The notes under the pieces: model-generated
Told to the model about the DNA's origin: nothing
What the model saw: only the letters and a program-made list of their open reading frames with translations
Database searches by the model: none
Shown: positions 39,631 through 45,290 of the stretch, in pieces
How positions within the stretch are numbered: the stretch's first letter is position 1
Layout: the number at the start of each line of letters is the position of its first letter
Made by a program: the position numbers and the translations under genes
Source: an uncultured Clostridia bacterium
Lineage (GTDB): Bacteria; Bacillota; Clostridia; Christensenellales; UBA1242
Direction: 5' to 3'
Assembly: GCA_934754445.1 (NCBI GenBank)
Contig: CAKVHZ010000009.1
Location: 1 to 45,290 of the forward strand
Length of the DNA: 45,290 nt

Positions 39631-39828
39631 ATGGGAGTTGAGATAATTTTTAAAATAGCAGGTATAGGGATTTTAACAGCAATAGTAAATCAAGTGCTAA
39701 AATATGCTGGAAAAGAAGAAATAGCAACATTTACAACACTGGCAGGGCTTATTGTTGTTCTTTTAATGGTGGTTAATTTAATAAATGATTTATTTTCTAC
39801 TGTAAAAAATTTATTTTCGTTGTTTTAG
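39631..39828 (+). CDS. spoIIIAC: Stage III sporulation protein AC
   Basis: 65 residues, two membrane helices: IIFKIAGIGILTAIVNQVL and TTLAGLIVVLLMVVNLI. This matches the usual SpoIIIAC length. The ATG at 39631 is chosen because AGGAG (39617-39621) lies nine bases upstream; the in-frame ATG at 39622 touches the AGGAG and could not be used with it. It is preceded by the 54-base palindrome, the only large gap in the operon. Confidence 0.92.
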   Translation: MGVEIIFKIAGIGILTAIVNQVLKYAGKEEIATFTTLAGLIVVLLMVVNLINDLFSTVKNLFSLF

Positions 39829-39836
39829 GGGCATAA

Positions 39837-40223
39837 ATGGAAATTGTAAAAATAATTTTGATAGGTATAGTTACTTGTGTCGCTTCAGTTTTGTTAAAAC
39901 AATTTAAGCCAGAACTTGCAATTTTGGTGTCTATTGCGGGCGGTATGGTAATTTTAATAATGGTAGTTAACTTTTTAAGTTCTATTGTTTCTAATTTTAC
40001 TCAAATTGCAACTAAAACTAGCATTAATATGCAACTTTTTAGTAGTGTTATTAAAATTGTTGGCATAGGTTATATAACGGAATTTGGTGCAAATATCTGC
40101 CATGATACAGGGAATAGTAGTATAGCGGATAAAATTTTACTTGGGGGAAAGGTTATAATTTTGTGTTTTGCTTTGCCTATAATTAATGCGATGCTTACAA
40201 CTATTATGGGATTAATTAAATGA
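39837..40223 (+). CDS. spoIIIAD: Stage III sporulation protein AD
   Basis: 128 residues, about four hydrophobic helices. Motifs such as KQFKPELAILVSIAGG and GIGYITEFGANICHDTG are typical. It is part of the SpoIIIA membrane complex. TTAGGGGC lies before the ATG. Its TGA overlaps spoIIIAE by four bases. Confidence 0.93.
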   Translation: MEIVKIILIGIVTCVASVLLKQFKPELAILVSIAGGMVILIMVVNFLSSIVSNFTQIATKTSINMQLFSSVIKIVGIGYITEFGANICHDTGNSSIADKILLGGKVIILCFALPIINAMLTTIMGLIK

Positions 40224-41422
40224 AGAAAAAAATAATCATTTCTATTAGTTTAATAGTGGTTTTTTCGCTTTTTTTTGTTATGTTTTCATTACAAACTGGT
40301 GAGAAGAAAGTTTTTAGCGCGAACTCTTTTAGTGTGGAAGAAGACTTAAAAAACGAAACTCAAAATCAGTTAAATTTTTTTGATTTTTCTGATTTAGATG
40401 ATGTTATATCTAAACTTGAAAATAGTGATACTTTTGGTTCTAGCACATTTTTAGAAAAGGTTAAAGAACTAATTAATGGGGAGTACTCCACTGATTTTTG
40501 GGGAATTTTAAAAATTGTTTTAAATGCCTTACTTGTAGATTTTAAAAAGTTGATACCAATATTAGCAACTATATTTTCTTTAGCAATACTATCAAATTTA
40601 GTGGGGAACTTTAAAAGTAAAAGTGATAAAAATGTGGGACAAATTGTCCATTTTGTGTGTTACTGTTCGGTAATCATTTTAGTTTGTAGTAGTATAACTA
40701 CTTTAATAAATATAACAACGACTACAATAAATAGTATGAAAGGGCAAATGGAAGTTATTTTCCCTATAGTATTAACCCTTATGGCAAGTGTTGGAAATAC
40801 AGTAAGTGTTGGAATATATCAACCTACAGTTGCGATGTTGTCTGGACTTGTAATTAATGTTTTTAGTTACATAATACTTCCAATATTTTTAATTAGTTTT
40901 GTGCTTGGAGTTGTTGGAAATTTAAGCAATAATGTAAAACTTAGTAAACTTTCTAGTTTTTTAAATGATGTTTTTAAGTGGGTTATAGGTTTTGTATTTA
41001 CTATATTTACTGGGCTTATGTTGGTTAAGGGCATAAGTGCTGGAAGTTTTGATAGTGTATCTATTAGAACTACTAAATTTGCTTTAAAAACCTATGTTCC
41101 ACTAGTGGGGGGCTATTTAAGTGATGGTTTTAATCTTATTATGGCAAGTTCAGTTTTAATTAAAAATGCGGTTGGAACGGCAGGGCTTCTTCTTATTTTT
41201 GTGTCAATAATATCACCAGTAGTTACAATTTTAGTTTTTAAATGGTGCTTGCATTTGGTGTCTGCTTTTATAGAACCGTTACTTGATGATAAGATTTCAA
41301 ACTTTTTGTTTTCGGTGTCTAAATCGCTAAATATGTTAATTGCATCTATTTTGTGTGTTGCTTTAATGTATTTAATTTCGGTAGGACTTTTGATGACAAC
41401 AGGTAATGTATATTGGGGGTAA
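40220..41422 (+). CDS. spoIIIAE: Stage III sporulation protein AE
   Basis: 400 residues, close to the family norm. An N-terminal signal-like helix (IIISISLIVVFSLFFVMFSL) is followed by an extracytoplasmic region to about 100 and then about seven membrane helices. Recognisable segments are NSMKGQMEVIFPIVLTLMAS and FALKTYVPLVGGYLSDGFN. It is a membrane core of the SpoIIIA channel. Overlaps spoIIIAD by four bases. Confidence 0.93.
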   Translation: MKKKIIISISLIVVFSLFFVMFSLQTGEKKVFSANSFSVEEDLKNETQNQLNFFDFSDLDDVISKLENSDTFGSSTFLEKVKELINGEYSTDFWGILKIVLNALLVDFKKLIPILATIFSLAILSNLVGNFKSKSDKNVGQIVHFVCYCSVIILVCSSITTLINITTTTINSMKGQMEVIFPIVLTLMASVGNTVSVGIYQPTVAMLSGLVINVFSYIILPIFLISFVLGVVGNLSNNVKLSKLSSFLNDVFKWVIGFVFTIFTGLMLVKGISAGSFDSVSIRTTKFALKTYVPLVGGYLSDGFNLIMASSVLIKNAVGTAGLLLIFVSIISPVVTILVFKWCLHLVSAFIEPLLDDKISNFLFSVSKSLNMLIASILCVALMYLISVGLLMTTGNVYWG

Positions 41423-41423
41423 T

Positions 41424-41918
41424 ATGCTTAGTGGTGTTATAAGTTGGCTTATATCTATAGTTGGAATTGTTTTGATAGGGGTTTTGGTTGATATAATTCT
41501 TCCCGAAGGTTCAATGCAAAAGTATATAAAATCGGTATTTTCGATTTTTGTTGTTTTTGTTATGATGTATCCTATAATCAATATGGATATAAGTAAAATA
41601 GACTTTAACAAGTTTATATATAATGATAGTAGTATAACTTTGAACGACCGATATTTAGATAATTTTCATAAAAGTTACAAAAAAAGTTTAGAAGAATTAA
41701 CCGAAAAACAATTGGAAACAAAGGGGTTTATGAATGTTGATGTAGAAATTTCGTATATTATGTTAAAGAATAAATTTGAAATTCAAAAAGTTATTTTAAA
41801 TGCACAAAATTTAGTAATTAATAACGAAGCGGTGCATATAGATAAATATAAAGAAATGAAAAATGTTGTAATTAGGTTTCTTTATATAGAAGAAAATAAG
41901 GTGGTGATAAATGAGTGA
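41424..41918 (+). CDS. spoIIIAF: Stage III sporulation protein AF
   Basis: 164 residues from the chosen ATG. Two N-terminal membrane helices (WLISIVGIVLIGVLVDIILP and VFSIFVVFVMMYPII) are followed by a soluble domain. The ATG at 41424 is preferred over the in-frame one at 41406, which lies inside spoIIIAE; GGGGGT is positioned upstream of 41424 and the spoIIIAE stop is two bases before it. The stop TGA overlaps spoIIIAG by eight bases. Confidence 0.9.
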   Translation: MLSGVISWLISIVGIVLIGVLVDIILPEGSMQKYIKSVFSIFVVFVMMYPIINMDISKIDFNKFIYNDSSITLNDRYLDNFHKSYKKSLEELTEKQLETKGFMNVDVEISYIMLKNKFEIQKVILNAQNLVINNEAVHIDKYKEMKNVVIRFLYIEENKVVINE

Positions 41919-42501
41919 AGAAAAGAAAAATTCAAAACTTATGGAGAACTTATTTAAAATTCCGCTTTTCAAAAAATTAAAAAATGTTAAGCATATTGAA
42001 ATTATAATCTGCATAATATTTATTGGTTTGTTACTTCTTATTTACTTTTATGGGTTTAGTGGTAAGTTTACAAAAACAACACAAACGAGTGTGGAAGAGT
42101 ATGGTGAATTAAATTTTACTTCTTCTACAGCCTATGCAAAAGAAATGGAAAGTAAACTATGTGGAGTCATACAAAATATTAAGGGCGTAGGGAATGTAAA
42201 AGTAATGATTAGTGTTGCTAGTGGTGGCGAAATAATTATTGCTAATTCCGTTGAAGAAAAAAGCATAGTTTCATCTGATGGCGAAAGCAAAAATGTAACA
42301 ACTGTTAAAACTCCAATAATTGTTACAGATAATGGGACAAGTAAACCAATTATATTAATGGAGATACTTCCAAAAATTCAAGGAGTTATTGTTGTTGCTT
42401 CAGGGGCGGAAGATGTAAACATAAAGTTAAATATCATAAGCGCTGTTGAAACAATAACGGAAATATCTAGTAAAAACATTCAAGTTTTTGCAGGTAAATA
42501 A
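41911..42501 (+). CDS. spoIIIAG: Stage III sporulation protein AG
   Basis: 196 residues. One membrane helix at about 30-48 (IEIIICIIFIGLLLLIYFYG) is followed by a ring-building domain with LCGVIQNIKGVGNVKVMI and GVIVVASGAEDVNIKLNI, the SpoIIIAG ring-building motif region. It forms the large ring in the intermembrane space in Bacillus. The start overlaps spoIIIAF; GGTGGTGA is upstream. Confidence 0.93.
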   Translation: MSEEKKNSKLMENLFKIPLFKKLKNVKHIEIIICIIFIGLLLLIYFYGFSGKFTKTTQTSVEEYGELNFTSSTAYAKEMESKLCGVIQNIKGVGNVKVMISVASGGEIIIANSVEEKSIVSSDGESKNVTTVKTPIIVTDNGTSKPIILMEILPKIQGVIVVASGAEDVNIKLNIISAVETITEISSKNIQVFAGK

Positions 42502-42513
42502 AAGGGGGATATT

Positions 42514-42984
42514 ATGAGTAAAAAGAAAAAAATAGTTATTTTAAGTGTTATGATGTTACTATTGGTTGTTACTGGCGTGTTAAATTTAGTTCTAGGAAAT
42601 AATCTTACTAAACAAACTTCAACAACTGTTACTACTGGCAATTTCTTTACAACATATAGAACAGACAGGCAATCTACTAGAGACCAAGAATTATTATATT
42701 ATGAAGCAATAATAAAAAGCGATAACAGCACAGCTGATGCTAAAAATTTAGCTGAATCTAAAAAATTAAGTTTAATTGACAATATGGAAACAGAACTTGT
42801 AACAGAAGGCTTAATTAAAGCACAAGGATTTGAAGACTGTATTGTAACTAGTTCCGCTAGTTGTGTAAATGTTGTAGTAAAATCAGGGTCGCTTAATGCA
42901 AGCGAAGTTAAAAAAATAGTAAGTATAGTAAAAGAACAAACTGGAGCAAAAATAGATAATATTAAAATAATACCAGTAGAATAA
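42514..42984 (+). CDS. spoIIIAH: Stage III sporulation protein AH
   Basis: 156 residues, shorter than Bacillus SpoIIIAH. One N-terminal membrane helix (IVILSVMMLLLVVTGVLNLVL), then a helical linker and the YscJ/FliF-like ring domain at the end (AQGFEDCIVTSSASCVNVVV). SpoIIIAH interlocks with SpoIIQ in the forespore membrane. AAGGGGG precedes the ATG. A terminator closes the operon. Confidence 0.92.
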   Translation: MSKKKKIVILSVMMLLLVVTGVLNLVLGNNLTKQTSTTVTTGNFFTTYRTDRQSTRDQELLYYEAIIKSDNSTADAKNLAESKKLSLIDNMETELVTEGLIKAQGFEDCIVTSSASCVNVVVKSGSLNASEVKKIVSIVKEQTGAKIDNIKIIPVE

Positions 42985-42988
42985 AAAT

Positions 42989-43009
42989 AGTGGAGAAATC
43001 CACTTTTTT
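42989..43009 (+). terminator. Intrinsic terminator of the spoIIIA operon
   Basis: A 6-bp stem (42989-42994 with 42999-43004) closed by a GAAA tetraloop, followed by a T tract. Confidence 0.8.
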
Positions 43010-43011
43010 AA

Positions 43012-43041
43012 TTGACAAAAGTGGGTATAATCTATTATAAT
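43012..43041 (+). promoter_or_regulatory. Sigma-A promoter of the asp23-nusB-xseAB operon
   Basis: A perfect TTGACA (43012-43017), an 18-bp spacer and a perfect TATAAT (43036-43041). It begins directly after the spoIIIA terminator and gives a ~22-base leader with AGAGGA. Confidence 0.8.
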
Positions 43042-43069
43042 TTAAGTATAATTTTATTAGAGGACATTT

Positions 43070-43447
43070 ATGAATTATCAAATTAGCGACAATGAAGTAA
43101 TAAAAAATAAGGGTAAAGTAAATTGTAATAAAAATGTTTTACTTTCGATTATAAACCTAGCAGCAAAAGAAATTTCGGGCGTAGATAGTTTATGCTCTAA
43201 TTTTGGTAGTGGGTTGAAAAAGTTGTTTTCTAACAATGTAAGTGAAGGTGTAAAGATTGCTTTTGAAAATAACGGAATTACTGTTGATATATATTTAAAC
43301 ATACTTTATGGCTACAATGTAACCGATGTTGCCCATAGAGTTCAAGAAAATGTCAAGAATGGTATTTCTTCTATGATTGATATAAAGGTTAATAGTATTA
43401 ATGTTCATATAATGGGTGTTGAATTTGGAGCAGAAGCAAATGAGTAG
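43070..43447 (+). CDS. Asp23/Gls24-family (YqhY-like) protein
   Basis: 125 residues. The Asp23 core is visible: NVLLSIINLAAKEISGVDSLCS, VDIYLNILYGYNVTDVAHRVQENV and VNSINVHIMGVEF. In Bacillus yqhY lies between accC and nusB near spoIIIAH; here accB and accC are absent and this gene follows spoIIIAH directly. YqhY has been linked to control of fatty acid synthesis. It has an AGAGGA ribosome-binding site and overlaps nusB by eight bases. Confidence 0.92.
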   Translation: MNYQISDNEVIKNKGKVNCNKNVLLSIINLAAKEISGVDSLCSNFGSGLKKLFSNNVSEGVKIAFENNGITVDIYLNILYGYNVTDVAHRVQENVKNGISSMIDIKVNSINVHIMGVEFGAEANE

Positions 43448-43829
43448 AATTAAGTTAAGAGAAAATTTAATGAAATTGGTTTACGATTATTCCATGACTA
43501 AAACAAGGGAATGCGACTTTGAAGTTTTAGATTTAGAATCTTTAACTGAAGAAGAAAAAACAGAGTTAACTGATAATTTTAATAAAATTATTGATAATTA
43601 TGACGATATTGTATCAACAATAGAAAAAAATTTGATAAATTATAAATTAGATAGAATTTGTAAAACAGATTTAGCAATTTTAATTGTTGCTATTTATGAA
43701 TTAAATTATTTAAAAGAACCTATAAAAGTTGTTGTTAATGAAGCGGTGGAACTAGCAAAAAAGTATTCGTTAGATAATAGTTATAAGTTTGTAAACGGTT
43801 TACTTGCAAAGGTGAATAATGCAGTTTAA
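43440..43829 (+). CDS. nusB: Transcription antitermination factor NusB
   Basis: 129 residues from the chosen ATG. It starts SRIKLRENLMKLVYDYSM and ends with the NusB signature: LDRICKTDLAILIVAIYEL, KVVVNEAVELAKKYSLDN and FVNGLLAKV. It binds boxA RNA with S10 in rRNA transcription. The ATG at 43440 is chosen over an in-frame start at 43416 because GGAG is spaced before it and the family starts close to the RxxLRExxxK motif. It overlaps xseA by 11 bases. folD is absent between nusB and xseA. Confidence 0.93.
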   Translation: MSRIKLRENLMKLVYDYSMTKTRECDFEVLDLESLTEEEKTELTDNFNKIIDNYDDIVSTIEKNLINYKLDRICKTDLAILIVAIYELNYLKEPIKVVVNEAVELAKKYSLDNSYKFVNGLLAKVNNAV

Positions 43830-44991
43830 TAATTTAAGCGTTGTTGAATTTAATAACATAGTTAAAAACATTTTCGATAGTGAAGAAATGCTTTTTAATT
43901 GTGGGGTTTTGGGGGAAATTTCGAGTTTTAAAATAACTAATAATATAGCATATTTTTCAATTAAAGATGAATATGCTGTTTTGTCTTGTGTGTGGTTTTC
44001 TCCTGATAAAGAGTATAAAATAGGGGAAAAAGTTAAAGTTGTAGGAAGACCTAATTATTATATTAAAGGCGGTAAATTAAACTTTGCTGTAAATTACATA
44101 GAAAGTTTTGGCGAAGGCGACATTTATAAAAAATTTTTGCTTTTAAAAGAAAAATTAAAGGCGGAAGGGTATTTTTATAATAAAAAAGAATTGCCTAGCG
44201 AAGTCAACAGTATTGGGGTTGTAACTTCAAGTAAGGGTGCGGTTATAAAAGATATAATCTCGGTTGCAACAAGAAGAAATCCTAATATTAATATCTATAT
44301 TTTCCCAGCAAAAGTTCAAGGAAATGGTGCAGACAAAGAAATAATTAAAGGTATGGAGTTTTTTGATAATTTTGATGTTGATGTGATAATTGTTGCTCGT
44401 GGTGGTGGTAGTAAGGAAGATTTAGATGTGTTTAATCAAGAAAGTGTTGCTAAGTGTTGCTATAAAATGCAAAAACCAGTAATATCGGCTGTTGGACACG
44501 AAACCGACTATACTTTAATAGATTTAGTTGCGGATGTTAGAGCATCAACACCATCAGTTGCTGCCGAAATAGCAGTTAAAGAAAGTAAAAATTATAAACT
44601 AATATTAAAAAATGACTTGTATAGATTAAACAATGCAATAATTCAAAAATGTAATAAAGAGTTGAGATATTTGCAAAATTATTATAGAGATATTAATAAA
44701 GAAATTAAAAATGTAGTTTATAAAAATAAAATAAATTTAAAAAATAAGGTTAATTTGTTAAATAGTAAAGTTAAATTAATTAACCTAAACAATATTAAAA
44801 ATTATCAAAACATTTATGAAAAACTTTTAAGTTTAAACCCTTTAAAATACATTGAAAAAGGTTATGCAATAATAACTAAAAATGGAGAAAGGCAAAAATC
44901 TTTTGAAAATATTAATGTAAATGAAGAATTTGATATTACTATGCAAAAAGAGAAAATTAAAGCAAAAGTTATAAAAAAGGAGAAATTATGA
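43819..44991 (+). CDS. xseA: Exodeoxyribonuclease VII large subunit
   Basis: 390 residues. OB-fold N-terminal domain (GVLGEISSFKITNNIAYFSIKD), catalytic domain with GVVTSSKGAVIKDI, VARGGGSKEDLDVFN and SAVGHETDYTLIDLVADVRASTPS, then a coiled-coil region and GYAIITKNG near the end. It degrades single-stranded DNA with XseB. Slightly shorter coiled coil than in E. coli. AAAGG precedes the ATG. Overlaps xseB by four bases. Confidence 0.96.
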   Translation: MQFNNLSVVEFNNIVKNIFDSEEMLFNCGVLGEISSFKITNNIAYFSIKDEYAVLSCVWFSPDKEYKIGEKVKVVGRPNYYIKGGKLNFAVNYIESFGEGDIYKKFLLLKEKLKAEGYFYNKKELPSEVNSIGVVTSSKGAVIKDIISVATRRNPNINIYIFPAKVQGNGADKEIIKGMEFFDNFDVDVIIVARGGGSKEDLDVFNQESVAKCCYKMQKPVISAVGHETDYTLIDLVADVRASTPSVAAEIAVKESKNYKLILKNDLYRLNNAIIQKCNKELRYLQNYYRDINKEIKNVVYKNKINLKNKVNLLNSKVKLINLNNIKNYQNIYEKLLSLNPLKYIEKGYAIITKNGERQKSFENINVNEEFDITMQKEKIKAKVIKKEKL

Positions 44992-45194
44992 CTTATCAAG
45001 ATAAAATGAAACGAATAGAAGAAATAACAAATTTGTTAGAAAGTGATAACTGCGAATTTGAAGAAAGTGTTAAACTTTATGAAGAAGCAAGTTTGCTTAT
45101 AAAAGAATGTTATGAAACTGTAAACAAGTGCGACGGCAAAATTAAAGAAATAGGGGAAGATTTGTCGCTACTTGACTTTAGTTTAGAAAAATAA
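44988..45194 (+). CDS. xseB: Exodeoxyribonuclease VII small subunit
   Basis: 68 residues, normal for XseB. The pattern of one helix pair: RIEEITNLLESDNCEFEESV, then LYEEASLLIKECYETVNK. It starts in the ATGA overlap with xseA and has AAGGAG upstream. It multimerises with XseA. ispA normally follows. Confidence 0.93.
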   Translation: MTYQDKMKRIEEITNLLESDNCEFEESVKLYEEASLLIKECYETVNKCDGKIKEIGEDLSLLDFSLEK

Positions 45195-45203
45195 TAAAAA
45201 AAG

Positions 45204-45237
45204 TAGCATATTTTATTAATTTGTGCTATAATTATAG
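45204..45237 (+). promoter_or_regulatory. Candidate promoter with a symmetric -10 box after xseB
   Basis: An extended -10 TGCTATAAT (hexamer 45227-45232) lies in the perfect palindrome CTATAATTATAG (45226-45237), so a TATAAT reads on both strands. The -35 (TAGCAT) is poor. The remaining 53 bases hold no recognisable start of a gene. Confidence 0.35.
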
Positions 45238-45290
45238 TATTAGAGAGACTGTATCCTAGTCGCAAAAACTTTAATGAAAACGAATAATAG

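Noticed and set aside
1..45290. Mollicute-type code (TGA = Trp) because of the very low GC
   Set aside because: TGA is used as a stop in spoIIIAA, spoIIIAD, spoIIIAF and xseA with correct overlaps, and all Trp seen are TGG.

Overview
The window is strongly AT-rich DNA from a spore-forming low-GC Firmicute, most likely an uncultivated Clostridia lineage (the lineage is my inference). The evidence is a complete spoIIIAA-AH operon, hslV/hslU with dprA-topA-trmFO in Bacillus-like order, a rpsB-tsf-frr-uppS-cdsA-rseP-polC-rimP-nusA-rnpM-infB-rbfA-nrnA-truB series, and a gut-Clostridia style membrane-anchored papain-family protease. TGA is used as a stop in several 4-nt gene overlaps (spoIIIAA, spoIIIAD, xseA), so the standard bacterial code applies and this is not a code-4 mollicute.

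Layout. 1-3.7 kb: 3' part of a cell-surface C1A cysteine protease, a ZIP metal transporter, a PRC-barrel YlmC/YmxH protein, nrdR and an unknown gene. 3.8-12.4 kb: an eight-gene operon comM-dprA-topA-trmFO-hslV-hslU plus two small unknown genes, closed by a terminator. 12.4-15.2 kb: tcdA, trxA, then nifS with an IscU-like partner that lacks all canonical cysteine ligands. 15.4-19.4 kb: an accessory three-gene cassette with its own consensus promoter: a degenerate AAA-like protein, a MoxR AAA+ ATPase with DUF6273-like sensor segments, and a VWA/metallopeptidase protein. 19.5-22.4 kb: a tiny YtxH-like gene, ruvX-DUF1292, and rpsB-tsf. 22.6-24.9 kb: two genes on the opposite strand (PHP phosphoesterase and a zinc-ribbon protein) sitting where pyrH is normally found. 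25.1-38.1 kb: frr to efp. 38.2-43.0 kb: the spoIIIA operon. 43.1-45.2 kb: asp23-like, nusB, xseA, xseB.

Most of the window is conserved translation, DNA topology, competence/repair and sporulation machinery. The unusual points are: (i) the polC slot holds only the N-terminal, OB and DEDDh proofreading parts, with no PHP or polymerase; (ii) several promoter-proximal genes have their -10 box 5-6 nt before the ATG and no Shine-Dalgarno sequence, predicting leaderless mRNAs; (iii) the MoxR/VWA/degenerate-AAA cassette; (iv) the IscU homologue without cysteine ligands beside a complete NifS; (v) a 54-nt near-perfect palindrome between spoIIIAB and spoIIIAC; (vi) an EF-P whose modification loop is QPRL-type with Arg at the tip.

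No tRNA, rRNA, CRISPR array, IS element or prophage was recognised. No gene-free stretch exceeds 300 bases; the longest (20467-20719, 15182-15394, 24931-25123) hold terminators and promoters. Coordinates come from reading the sequence by eye; family calls come from motif recognition, not database searches.
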